From NCBI GenBank assembly GCA_959347315.1, contig OY365810.1:24446007-24510006 (forward strand): a DNA stretch of 64,000 bases. The letters run 5' to 3'. Below are positions 20,443 to 32,100 of the stretch, piece by piece. The stretch comes from Bimastos eiseni. Its lineage: Eukaryota; Annelida; Clitellata; Crassiclitellata; Lumbricidae. The notes beneath the pieces were generated by a model. That model had not been told where the DNA came from, searched no databases, and saw only the letters and a program-made list of their open reading frames with translations. Each line of letters begins with the position of its first letter. The first letter of the stretch is position 1. The translations under genes were made by a program, and so were the position numbers.

Positions 20443-23400
20443 ATGGCAAGAAAACCCGCTGGAGTGAAGCATGTAAAACCTGACAAAGGAGGCGAGAACG
20501 CAATAAACAATGGAATTCGACAAAAACTGTCGCTGAAGAAGAGGAAGAATGACCAAATGACCATGAAAATGAACGGTGCCATCTTCTTGGCCGCTACAGC
20601 TGGTGTCGTTATAATGGTATCCATTGCTGCCTATATGTGGTACGATTCCTGGCTGCAGAACCTGGTGCGTACCCCTCTGGATGCTCCGAAGCTCATCACT
20701 ACAGAAATGACATCCAGTGCCATGGATCCAGAAAGGTTCTGGGGAACTTACCGGTCTGGAATGTACTTTGGCCTGAAGACACGCAGCCCCCATTCACCTG
20801 TATTTGGTAAGATTAGATTTTGAACAGTTGTGTAGTATTGTATTGTATCTGAAAATATTTTTAGACTGCTCCTTGTGGGATGAACCATTCAGAGCCCTCC
20901 CAGTACACAAGACCCTGAGAGAAGAAACAGATTTTGAGAAAAGGGCTGCCTGAAAGAATTGCAGTATGAACAAATGGAGAAAATACATTGAAGCAAAAGA
21001 TCGAAATTGAGCCATAATAGCCATTATTCTTGAGTTGAATTTTTTGATACTCACAAATTAAAGTGAGTATGATGAACTAAAAAGGTAAACTGATAAGAAT
21101 TGGTGTTTGGCACATCCTATGAGTGTCCTGTCAACATAACGTTCTTCATTGAAGTCGCAAATTGTTTTTTGTTCTTTTGTGAAGTATTTTTGTGTGCTTT
21201 CTTTGAGAAGAGTTATAAAGCTGACATAACAGGCATCTACTAGCACGCAAATTTGTCACTTTCCCTTGAATTCACTATCCAACTGACACTTAACCCTGTT
21301 TTAAATTAGGGCATAACTGGAAATCACCTCGGACATTCGCCTCTGCCGAATATTCCATTTTTTGGTGACTATTCGGAAGTATTCGCCTCGGCAAATATTA
21401 CACACACAAATTGTTAAAAATTAAAAAAAGTTATTCAATAATTTTTTATAAGCATTTAACTATCTGAAAGCAAAAATTTAAAAGTTAACGCTGTATTAGT
21501 AGTTATTACAGGCACAAACATTCATTTTTCTAATTTTTCATTACACAAAACCGCGAAAGTGACGAAAGTCAAAACTTTTGAGCTTTACCTGTAGATGGAA
21601 CTTAACCTGACCAAAGTTGCCACTACTATTCGGTTCGTACTCGGATCTGGCAAATAGTGCATCCAAATACTCGAATTCGGTACTAATTGGAAACTGTGTA
21701 CTCGGTTATGCCCTATTTTAAATTGTTCATTCATCATTGTCCTCAGTGGTATTTAGCTTTTCAAAAATTAATGTTCTTTTATAGCACTCTTAATTGCCCA
21801 TCCTTTGCGTATGTCAATGTCTCATCGATGTTCTAGAATTTGGTTGGAGTTGTGGATTGGTTTGGTTTGTCAGTGGCAAAATCAAACTGGTAATGTGCTT
21901 TTCTCCTAACTTGTGATTCAATTCTGAGGAATCTTCTTGGTTGCTGGATGATTCAGAATTGGTAAAACTGGAAAGGTTGCTAGGGGTTGAGTTTGTTTTT
22001 ATATTGGCACAAATGTTTGGATGCAGTAGCTGGTTGGTTGGATCAGAACGCTCGGCTTGAAGCACTTGAGTTTGGGTTCGAGCCTTCATTAGACTTAGAC
22101 GATTGCTGTGTAGGGACCTTGAGCATGTCTTTTACCCCCAGTTGCTTTTTGCCTCAGTTTCAGATTTGCTTGTGTGCATAACAAATGCAAAATAATAAAT
22201 GATAGAAAAACTGGTAGTATAGTCAATAACATGTGTAAGCTCTGGATCTTCTGTTGCAGAAAATTATAGAGTTAGGCTTCTTTTAAATAAGGAATTGATT
22301 ATCTTAGTTTTTCAAATTGATCGATACCTTAGTGGCTGTACTAAAGTTAGTTCTCTGATAACTTTTGTGTAACTACTAACTATTTTGACTGGGCAGGTGT
22401 TTGCAATAATTTAACAATGCTTGGTCACTTCAAGTCAAAATCATTATTTATTTTTATTTTATTCTGAAATTTGATATCTCCCTTATAATAATACACGCCT
22501 TGACGGTGCATCTGCAGTTGTAATTCTGAGCAATTGTGTATGAGGTACTTGCTCAAGGTCCGTACACAGTGACGCCTGGGAGGAGGGTCGAACCTCCTCA
22601 CTCAGTGCACACTGAGCATTACCGGCTGACCGCTCTAGCCAATCGGCCTCCATGCCACACAAAATTACTGGAGTAACGAGATTGAAATGTGATATGGAAA
22701 ACCAAAAGTTACATTACAGTGGGTAGGCAAGTTGAAAAAATGAATCATTAAGTTTGGGCCTGATTCATCTGAATGGCATCAAGGAATTGACTGATTTGAA
22801 CTGAACTGGGCCGGGAATGCCAAAGCTTTGAACCCAACTGTCCTTTTATTATGCCCAGCAGGAGTCACAATGTCCATATATATATATATATATATCATAT
22901 TATGTGAAATTGATCCCATTTGGCTGTGCAGGTGTAATGTGGATGACGCAGTTCACAACGCAGAGTCCTCCTGCCATACGTCATTGGTGTGACCAGGGCG
23001 ATGGTCTTCCGACGTACGGTTGGATTGCTCACGACGGCTTCAACTTTGGCCATCAAGAAATTACAGACCAACATTTCACAATCTCAACACAGTTCGTCAA
23101 GAGACCTGGTGGACAGCACGGGGGCGACTGGTCTGCTCGCATACAACTCCAACCCAGGGTAAGGGTCAGCACAGCGACTCATTCTGGGAGTTTACTTTTT
23201 GATTAAAGAGCCTTTGTTCTCATTCCATATCTACAGTTTTGTTTTTTTAATGTGTAAAAATACAGAAGTATATACAAACATCTACATTTAAGGGAATAAA
23301 CTTGAATGCTTCCAGTTTAGACAGGAGTTGACATCAGCATAGTCAAATTTGATTTAAGAGTTAATGTTGTGAAGTGTTCATAAAACCCTTTCAGCCCATC

Positions 23401-25421
23401 CTAATTTCTGATTCTCCTGTGTATGGGATGAGGGTTTAACTCGTTTATAATTTATTTCACAGTGAATGGTGGTAATCCTATTAATTATCGTGATATTAAT
23501 GTGGATTCTTTTTTAGCCAGGACATGAGAAGGTGGTTGTTTCGTTGTTCGTCTACATGGCAACTGATGGACAAGGTCAGATTGCTGCAAACCTGGCCAAC
23601 GATCGCATTGCAGGAATCCGTGGACGATCAGACGATTTAGGATCATTCCAGCTGATATTTCCAAAGTTAGACAAGTCTGTCAGGTATAACTACTTAATAG
23701 GCCACACTCCAGGCCTTGATCGACTGAAGGATGTCGTGATGAATGGATTACGTTATTACCAAGTCCAAAAGGAAGCCGAGGCCAGATTTGCCGGTCTTGT
23801 CGGCCGCAATCTGCCAGATGGTTTACAGGAGTCTCAAGCTAACGTCATTGTTAGTCAACTAACCGTAAACATTCCCTATACGATGGAAATTGCCTTTGAA
23901 TCGGACAGCGTCTCGAATCGACAGGACCGAATGATTGGTGACGTATTTCGAGCTGAAATCTCCAAACATTACACTGCCTTTGACAATCGCTTTGATGACG
24001 TGTTTTCTCTGAAGAGCAAAGGCTACGATAATGAACATATTGTATTTGCAAAAGCTGCTCTAAGTAACATGATTGGTGGAATTGGTTATTTCTATGGTAG
24101 TTCCATTATTAGGTCACGATTTAATCCAAACCCGGTTGCTTACTGGGATGCACCCCTGTACACTGCCGTTCCATCTCGCTCCTTCTTCCCAAGGGGATTT
24201 CTTTGGGATGAAGGGTTCCACAACATTCTGATAAGTCGCTGGAGCTTGCCAATTTCACTCGATATTATTGGACATTGGTTTGATCTGTTGAACACCGAAG
24301 GATGGATCCCACGTGAACAGATACTCGGTCTCGAGGCAAGAGCAAAGGTTCCACAAGAATTTGTAATTCAGAACAACGAGTTTGCAAATCCTCCAACATT
24401 CTTTCTGCCCCTGAAAAACATAGTGAAGGAACTGAAGAGCAGTGGTGCTTCAAAGGATCAACAGTACCTAGAAAAGCTGTTTCCTCGACTGAAAGCCTGG
24501 TACAGTTGGTTTAATCGAACCCAGGCTGGTACTGTGTACTCTTCATATCAGTGGCGTGGTCGAAATGCGACGAGCACACGCGAACTTAACCCAAAATCCC
24601 TGACTTCAGGGCTTGACGACTACCCACGAGCATCTCACCCAACAAGCGAGGAGCGTCACCTTGACCTGCGGTGTTGGATGGCACTGGCTTCAGGGGTTAT
24701 GGCCGACATTGCCAGGAGCGTAAATGAGTCGTGGGCCGAATACGAGAGACAGCACTCGCTTCTGACCGACAACGAGCTACTTGACCGACTCCACTGGTCA
24801 GAGAGAAAACAGCGCTACAGCGACTACGGCTTACACACTGATAATGTCAAACTAGAGCGACCTGCACACTCAAAAAATCTCCAATCAGGACAAAGGCCTC
24901 CTCCAAACCAACCAAAAGAGATGGAACGGGTGGTGAAGCGTGAACCCAGTCTTCAATATGTTGATTCCGAGTTTGGTTACGTCAGCCTGTTTCCGTTCCT
25001 ATTAAAGATACTCCACCCAGACTCGGCAAAGCTTGGCATAATTTTGCGCGACTTGAAAGACCCAAGTCTGCTCTGGACATCATTTGGACTGAGATCATTG
25101 GCCAAGAATTCTCCAACGTACGGCAAGCGTAACACCGAACATGACCCGCCTTACTGGAGAGGTGCAATCTGGGTGAACATCAACTACCTTGCCCTGGATG
25201 CACTTCATCATTTTGCAAATATGCGTGGCCCACACCAGGACACTGCGAGCGCCATCTATCACGAGTTACGGACCAATTTGGTTCAAAACATCTTCAGCCA
25301 GTATCGAATGACTGGATACATATGGGAACAGTATGATGATATGACTGGAATGGGTAAAGGTAGCCATCCGTTCACTGGCTGGTCTGCTCTGGTAGTATCC
25401 ATAATGGCTGAGCAATATTAG
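20443..25421 (+). CDS. MOGS: Mannosyl-oligosaccharide glucosidase (ER alpha-glucosidase I, GH63), complete, 3 coding exons
   Basis: Coding exons 20443-20806, 22932-23158 and 23517-25421 sum to 2496 nt (831 aa plus stop), close to human MOGS (about 837 aa). Junctions are GT-AG and in frame. The N-terminus is a basic cytosolic segment (KKRKNDQ), then one membrane anchor near residues 44-64 (AIFLAATAGVVIMVSIAAY). The rest is luminal, giving a type II topology. GH63 signatures seen are ERFWGTYR, YFGLKTRSPHSPV, VKRPGGQHGGDW, RSFFPRGFLWDEGFH, GWIPREQILGLEARAKVP, LTSGLDDYPRASHP, YVSLFPFLL, EHDPPYWRGAIWVNINYLAL and the C-terminal WEQYDD. Known role: it removes the outermost glucose from the oligosaccharide just transferred to nascent proteins in the ER. 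The last 635 codons are in one exon. Intron 1 carries a hAT-like element and two SINEs. Confidence 0.97.
20836..20990 (+). repeat. Diverged interspersed repeat in MOGS intron 1
   Basis: It starts TTGTATTGTATCTGAAAATA and contains GAACCATTCAGAGC and AGATTTTGAGAAAAGGG. It aligns loosely with 13832-13990, including the same order of blocks. This is a third, older copy of that retroelement-like repeat. Confidence 0.5.
21307..21715. mobile_element. hAT-like non-autonomous element, TAGGGCATAAC family (409 bp)
   Basis: Ends TAGGGCATAACTGG and CCGAGT...GGTTATGCCCTA are inverted copies. Exact 8-bp flanks TTTTAAAT occur at 21299-21306 and 21716-21723. Repeated motifs such as TATTCGG and CTCGGCAAATA lie near both ends. 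It sits in MOGS intron 1. Relatives are the 39-bp remnant at 7101 and the large disrupted copy at 52109-53950. Confidence 0.92.
22020..22160 (+). mobile_element. tRNA-derived SINE, family 1, copy b
   Basis: It has a tRNA-like head (GTAGCTGGTTGGTTGGATCA) and the B-box TGGGTTCGAGCC. The tail TGTGTAGGGACCTTGAGCAT is the same as in copy a. It lies in MOGS intron 1. Confidence 0.7.
22495..22658 (-). mobile_element. tRNA-derived SINE, family 1, copy c
   Basis: On the minus strand it reads GGCCGATTGGCTAGAGCGGT (A-box region), then GAGGTTCGACCCTCC (B-box), then GGACCTTGAGCAAGTACCTC. This is the best preserved tRNA-like head of the family here. It lies in MOGS intron 1, about 270 bp from exon 2. Confidence 0.85.
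22876..22897. repeat. (TA)n microsatellite
   Basis: About eleven TA repeats lie 35 bp before the MOGS exon 2 acceptor. Confidence 0.85.
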
Positions 25422-26086
25422 CTCTTACTACAAAAATAGAATTCTCTGTGTATCAGATTTCTGACAGTTGTGTTCCCTCTACTAACAATGATAAGCATGT
25501 AGTCCATGATATCTTCGCCTTACAAGTGCCACCTTACAAGAGGATATCATTGTGCCAAACAGAAAACGGATGGTACTCGAGATTTATATTTGGCAGTTTT
25601 CTCATTCCAGATAGGTCGAAGGGAGAAGCTACTTAACATATGCAAGTACAGTATGAGATGTAAGAAGCTTCTTGTGTTTTAGCTATTGTGACTTGTTTTG
25701 AGGTTCCCTCATTACCAAAGCAATTTGGACAAAACAAATCAACTGTTTGTAGTTTTTCTACACTACCAAAAACCCATTTCCTTGTGTATCAAATTCAGAG
25801 GTATTCAATACTGAGGAGAATTACTTGTCACCTAGGTCCTGACGATCGATTTTGCTGTAAGATTTTATCTCTCCATCCATGTATGGTTACCAAAACATTT
25901 CAAGTACAAAAAGTTGCCCCAAACTGTAACCCTCTGTTTTCTACATTTTCAGTGACAATGAGTTGTGTGGTGTGAACACAAAAACAGAAAATAAATGTCA
26001 AGAGAATACAAAAAGAATGTTAAAATATTTTAATAAACAAAGGAGTTGTACATTTTTTAGTCATAAGAAGTTAATGGATAACATGG
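25422..26086 (+). other. MOGS 3' UTR and flank
   Basis: No further coding exon is seen after the TAG stop at 25419-25421. The stretch is a plausible 3' UTR up to the AATAAA signals near 25990 and 26032. A hAT-like element begins at 26087. Confidence 0.6.
25990..25995 (+). promoter_or_regulatory. Candidate MOGS poly(A) signal
   Basis: AATAAA lies 569 bp after the MOGS stop, with a second AATAAA at 26032-26037. Either could direct cleavage. Confidence 0.5.
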
Positions 26087-26711
26087 CAGTGTTGGGTCCG
26101 AGACCAAGACCAAGGCTCTTTTTATAAACAATTCAATTTCTTAAGACGCTAAGACGGAATAACACGCTTAAAATATTAATTTATTGCTGAAGAATACAAT
26201 CTTAATAATGGTCCAGAAACAGTTTTACTGACCTGTCTGAAATTTTGCAGGTTCAGCCCTTGGCTTCATCCTGAGAATATCACACTATAAATTACCTACA
26301 GCATACGATAGGTAAATGCTTTAATTAAGACAAGTAGATTAACGTTCCGTTTGAATGATGTAGGCCTACTTGTACTCGGAATTGTAAGTTAATGGTGAAT
26401 ACACGCAGATGACCAAATAATTATTAGATTGTTCCAGAACCTTGAAATTTGTGAAAGCAAATTTTGAAATGGCTGGTTCCATTGCAAATGCATTTTTGCC
26501 CACAGTAATATGTATATATATATATACAGCTGGTCTAAACACCGGCGCCTCTAATCGAAAATAACACAAGAAATTGCTCTGATACGGCAAATGACCAAGA
26601 ACGCTAACATCCCGAGAGCGTTCATTCAAGACCAAGACCGATGCATTCGAGACCAAGACCGCAGTTTTCCGGTCTCGAGACCAAGACCGCGGTCTCAAGA
26701 CCACATCCCTG
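26087..26711 (-). mobile_element. GGTCTTGGTCTC hAT-like family, copy C (625 bp, reversed)
   Basis: It lies in reverse orientation (CAGTGTTGGGTCCGAGACC at the left, CCACATCCCTG at the right). Exact 8-bp flanks TAACATGG occur at 26079-26086 and 26712-26719. It has one long subterminal motif array and one short one. The interior aligns with copies A and B. It lies just downstream of the MOGS poly(A) candidates. Confidence 0.93.
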
Positions 26712-27114
26712 TAACATGGAAATTCAGACATGTTTACCATTTTGTACTTGTCTCATCTTTTTGTAAATTTTTGACAAATATGTGTGGTTAACATAAATCT
26801 CCTCTGCCCGTCAGTTGTGTTCAGAATCAGCCAAAGAAATTGTTGTGCACGCAAGACCAATTTTTCTAATTTTGCATGGTCCCTATATAAAATTTTTTTA
26901 GTGACAACATATTTAGTCTGAGCCAAAACTGTGTGGACCTTAAAATTGATAATAAAGCTATAATTTTCTTAGTAATTAGACCACAGACTGGACAGCTAGC
27001 AAATGAAACTAGACAGAATTACAAAAATGGTGCTTCATCAGGTGGTTTGCCCTTAGATGGGTGAAAGTGGTACGTCCGAGGCAAGACATGAAAATCTTAT
27101 ATACTAAATGAAAT

Positions 27115-27305
27115 TTATATTGCCCTTCTTCCAACATTTTTTGCTCAGAAGTGCACTCACCTCGATGACGCAACTGCAGTTGTGATGCACAGCAATTGTG
27201 TGCGAAGGACTTGCTCAAGGTCCTACACAGTGACTCTTTGTACAAGGGTAGAACCCGCACAATGAACGTTACGGATCGACTGCTCTAACCAATCGACCAC
27301 TGTGC
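27115..27305 (-). mobile_element. tRNA-derived SINE, family 1, copy d
   Basis: The minus strand reads GTGGTCGATTGGTTAGAGCA, then a B-box-like GGGTTCTACCC, then GGACCTTGAGCAAGTCCTTC. The 3' end (ATGTTGGAAGAAGGGC on the minus strand) is shared with the copy at 35145. Confidence 0.8.
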
Positions 27306-27376
27306 CACATATGGTTTCAGTCTATTTCACCTGATTTATCATTCAATCCTTTGATACAAGACAACATATACTGAAT

Positions 27377-27419
27377 TTCGTCTACGAAACTCTGTCAATG
27401 TCAGAGTTTTGCGGACGAA
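27377..27419. repeat. Imperfect hairpin
   Basis: An 18-nt arm (27377-27394) pairs with 27402-27419 at 15/18 positions across a 7-nt loop (TTCGTC...CAGAG). No flanking duplication was found. Confidence 0.7.
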
Positions 27420-28160
27420 GAGTCTTCATTTTCATGAATTAATCCTTTAAATAGGTTTGCAGAGTTGGATTCATCATGACAATCATCAATCTAATTTGTC
27501 AAGCATTCGGTTAACTTTGTCCACGTTGTAGCCATTTTTGGGTCATTCAAATATGCATTGTGAATATTGGATTTAATTGGTAATAGGCATTTATCTGTTT
27601 TAATTAATTTTCTCTAGTCTTTGGAACATTTTCTATAATAATGATACAAGACCTGAGAGGGAGTTACCCAATATATGTAACTGGTTTTGGCCCTCAGTGC
27701 AAAATATTTGGGAACCACTGAATTAAGCAACAACTCTTGCATTCAAGTGCATTCAACAATCCACAAGTAATTGCAATACATTAGCAATTTACTGAAGGCT
27801 TTGAACTTATCCAGTTTGAAAGTGGAGCCAAACATTTTAAAGGTACAAGTCCTGCCTCTAGGCCACAGAAAAAATCAAAGTTAAGCATAGCGTTATGAAG
27901 TCATATTGGCAAGGATTTATTTGTTAGGTTGAATTAATTCACGTTTTATTTCTCACACCATGCTGTATCAGAATTCACATGACAGTGTAGTGTTTCCATG
28001 AAGATTCCTTCAAAATTTGTATTAACAACCAGAGCACAATCATCCGTAAAACAAAATTTAATCAAGCCATTTTCACAAGCATACCAATGGAAACCAGAAA
28101 TCAAACACAAAACACTTGAAGTCTGTTTATAAGAACCTCAGAGGATACTGTCATCCATAA

Positions 28161-28245
28161 CACTGGTTCTCAACCTGTGGTCCGCGGCCCACAGGATGTC
28201 CGAGGCCCTCTGCTTGGTGGTCCGCAAGCAGAAGCCTAAAATTAA
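28161..28245. mobile_element. hAT-like terminal fragment (CACTGGTTCTCAACC)
   Basis: CACTGGTTCTCAACCTGTGG resembles the CAGTGGTTCTCAA terminus of Charlie/Tip100-type hAT elements, followed by repeated GGTCCGC words. A reverse-facing GGGAACCACTG end is at 27711-27721, but I cannot pair the two into one element. Confidence 0.45.
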
Positions 28246-28552
28246 TGTTAAGAGACCAGGAAAATAATTCTTGTTATCAATAAATGTAATTTTCTTAGAT
28301 AAAAAGATTTCAATTTCAATTTAATCTACCTATTGGGGGCCTAATGTTATGCTTACATAAATTTAAAACAAACATTGTAACAGCATGCAACTATTGTTTT
28401 AGTTTAAAGTTTAAACGTTTACTGAAATTAATAATAAATAAGTAAAATACTCCTACTGATTCTTATCAAATTTATTTTACTAAAGCTATAGTTGCATGGC
28501 TCCAATAGTATGGTTATATATATCTTATAATTTACAATTACATTAGTGTTAC

Positions 28553-28602
28553 GTATGCAGACATGTCAAGGATTTGCTCAAGGTTCTTACACATGACACA
28601 CA
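28553..28602 (-). mobile_element. SINE family 1 fragment
   Basis: Only the tail block is left (minus strand: TGTAAGAACCTTGAGCAAAT). No tRNA head is visible. Confidence 0.4.
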
Positions 28603-29100
28603 AGGCTTGAAGTTAACATGTGATATCACGCCAGCAAACTTAGCATTAGATAGCTTACTCGTCCCAGTGCAGCATTTGAAGGGCTGCACATTGTCAACTG
28701 TAACAAGTAAGCACCTACGGCCTAATAGCTTTTGCATAATTATGCAATATCACCATTTACTTTCAGACAAGCACCAACGTAGCCTACTGATTACGCTTCT
28801 CAGCTAAGTAATAGCACACAAGCAATATAAATGCCACTGCTAATTCTACACCATTAAGAAAATGTCAACATCAATTCTAGAACCCTACCAGTGATGCATG
28901 AAAATGCCTTGTAAACTCCTCAAAAACTAGTTATGCAACATTTCCTCCAGTTTTCCAAGTCTGTCATAAAAACCAATTTAAAATCATTTACAGTCTTCTC
29001 TGACAACTTGTCCACAATTTCAGTTTTATACACAACACATTGCAAAGCTAGTTACAACTTGCTTCAATGGAGAATTTGTCCGGAGATAGATTCTCCGTCC

Positions 29101-32100
29101 TTAGAGCGAGCCTTGCTTTTTTGTTGATCCCACCAAATTCTGTAATGACCCCTTGTTGGAAGGAGCGAGGGTTTTTGACAGTGGTGTATCAGACTTCTTC
29201 GTCTTTGATACATGTCGTGACTTTGAACTGTTCTTGTTTTGTTTGTTCTCCTTGTCATTGCTGTCCTAAATTAGACATTAAAATATAAATTGTACGCAAT
29301 GTTCATAGAATTGCACACACTAACATAATCATTACAATATGTTGCGAGTTTCCACCAGAGGCCAAGACCTGGTAAACTTAAGAGCAGGTCAAAAAAGCAA
29401 GTATAAAATGTTATACGATAAACTTAAGCAATCTAAAATAATTAATAAAATACTAGAATCATCACATGAAACTATATTTTTGTTATTTTATTCGTTTATT
29501 ATCGATCAAGTTGTTACACCACAACCGGGTACATCTTTGGATCAGCAAACTTACAAAATCTAAATGTAAACAGTGTCTTGTCTTCTTAAGACATGATCAT
29601 GCTGAAAGAAGCTAAACTATTCTTTAAGTAAACTTATACACAGTGCAGTAACCTATTTGCAATCGCAGCTTTTGGCATATAAAATATTTTACACGTAGCC
29701 TGTGCCCTAATTTTTAGAATAACACAAAACACAAACGCTTTACACTTTGTTAAATTAAATGTGACACTACATTTAAATTGAAAAAAATTATAACCACAGT
29801 ATTTAACTAGCATCATTAGCATCTTCGGCATCTAGGGACATTTAACATGTCCTACACTGTGCATCTTCGGTTAACCTGTTGAAGAATTATGAGAATCATG
29901 CCTGCTGCAGTTAGCCAAATATGGGTGGGTCTGCTTAACTCTACCATGAGCACAGCTGTGGACATAAACCACTTAACATTAAACAGAATCACTGGTAAAC
30001 TGGTTGCAAGTATAAAACACACACTGTAGTTTGATATCTAGAAGTTTAGCACGGCACCTTAAAAGTACCAATCAAGACGTTACAGTACCACTAATTATGC
30101 AATCTCCAACTGCAAGAGAATACTAACTATTTCGATGATTTGTTGATCATGGTTTGAAGAAATTGCGCATGAAGCGCTTATTGCTGAATCTCCAGACATA
30201 TTACGATATTCCTCTCCATCAACGGGAACTTCTGGATTTAGGTTCAGGATGTTCTGGAGAGGAAGAGACAGATCGTCCGATGTGCGGACCTCACTGGACA
30301 CCTACAAAAACGTATAAATGTCTAAGTACCTACAACAAACAAACTTGAACCTATGCAGACTCCAACACTTAAAATGGCTGCTTATTGCTTAACCAACATA
30401 TAAACTTGTAGCCAGATTTAGTTTGGTCAAGGCGAGTTCAAGCGCTTGCGAATTCCTCAAAGCTAATGCAGTTCATAGAGGCTCAAGATTTTGTCACGGT
30501 TTGTCAATCTGCCGTTGTAGTGCCCACATAACACCTCTCATAGGAGCTCCTTGCTACCATAAGTGATCCTTGTAGCGATGTTCCTATTAAAACCCACATT
30601 TCTTATGTATTATTGACATTATAATATGCAGTCAATGTTAATTAGTTTAAATTAATTCAGAATTAATTAATGCCAGCCTATAAATATAATGTAAAGGCGC
30701 TATAAGATTAAATTAGAGCCCTTAGTAACAGTGTTGTTGGGGAGAACTGGTCGTTGGCAATTTGACATTCAGGAGGCAATGTTAAAAGGTCTGATTTTGG
30801 CCATCGGTCGTCTGCTGGGGATTGTACGGCGGAAATGCGTTATCCGGGCTGCGACAGTTTGCAATAAGATGTTCAGTATTGCTGGTGCTGAGAAAAAGTC
30901 AACACGTAATTCTCAAGTTGCGAACTCTCAAAGAAGTTTTAGGAGTTCGGACAGTTATTTGACCCAGGTTCGTCTAGAACTGCTGAGGGGTGCAAATGGT
31001 GTAGTGGCGAACAGTACTGTGATCGTCGAGTAATGATGGATGTATTCTCCGTGTGTAATCAGGAGTTATTTTCGTTCTCGAATTATCGGTCATGAGCGGT
31101 GGAATGCAGAAACTCTTTTCACATTAATATAGATGGACTGAGAGATTAATATCAGCATCTATAGTGTGTCTCTTCTGACATACTTGTCAACGGAATCGAG
31201 GCTACGCAAGTATCACATTAAGTCCGATTCATCATTCGGACGTGACGAGTGCGAGTGGAGGACGGCACAGAAGCATTTGAGGTGAAGAGGCTAGAGGCAA
31301 CAATCATCCGAGAAGAAGCAATCGACAGAATTTATACAAAGAAAGAATCCAAATGAACACTACAGAAATACACTGCAGATCTGCTCCATTCCCGTGGGAG
31401 GTAGATATCTGACCTAAGAAGCGCTATTAGCTAATCTAGGCTGGCTAGGTAGTCATAAGTTAGATTAGTTCATAATCAATCTATATCTTAGAATTCTATT
31501 TAAATATTTTGCTGATTTTGACTGTTTTTGCAATATAATTGACGATGAAAGTTTGCAGTAGTTATTGATTAATTAATACTCAATTGAACTCATGAATGTG
31601 TATATGAAGAGGCGTGATGGCCAAACCAAGGCAGAATAAGTTGAACTGTGTATATGCATCGTTACAATCCTAGAGTGAGCTGAGCTTATCTGCAAGAAAA
31701 CGGCAACACTCAGAAGTACCTAGATTAGACAGCAGCATCCAAGTTCATCTGCAAAGAAACTAATGTCACGACTGAAATAACTAGATTAGAATCAATAATA
31801 AATTTGTCAAGCTCTTTCAAAACTTCATCCACAGAGTATTTGGCATGCCGATAATCTATGAACCAATGCAAGCAGTGCTTATGTTGCGATTTGTCCTGTA
31901 TAAAATCTGTCAGCAGTATATACGCAACTAACCTCATGTTCACTTTCATAAGGAAGAGCCGTGTTGACAGCCTCGTCAGTGAAGTACTTTGTACGGAAGT
32001 CTTCAAGGATCTGGCTGTGGTTTCCAGTTTTTGTCAAATGTCGTGGATACTGAAATTCTCTCCTCTGTGGTGTGGTCCCTAAAGCATTTAAAATCCCTTC

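Larger units (their letters stand above)
26720..29100. other. Region between convergent MOGS and KIF11; only repeats seen
   Basis: No coding exon is recognised. It holds one SINE (27115), a short hairpin (27377-27419), possible hAT-like ends (27702-27721 and 28161) and the KIF11 3' UTR next to 29100. The first clear minus-strand AATAAA beyond the KIF11 stop is near 28475. Confidence 0.5.

Noticed and set aside
22495..22658. A real tRNA gene
   Set aside because: The tRNA-like head has no intact cloverleaf, and the same head with the same long tail is repeated at other sites, so it is a SINE.
23851..24453. Minus-strand frames inside the large MOGS exon
   Set aside because: They are shadows of the coding strand.
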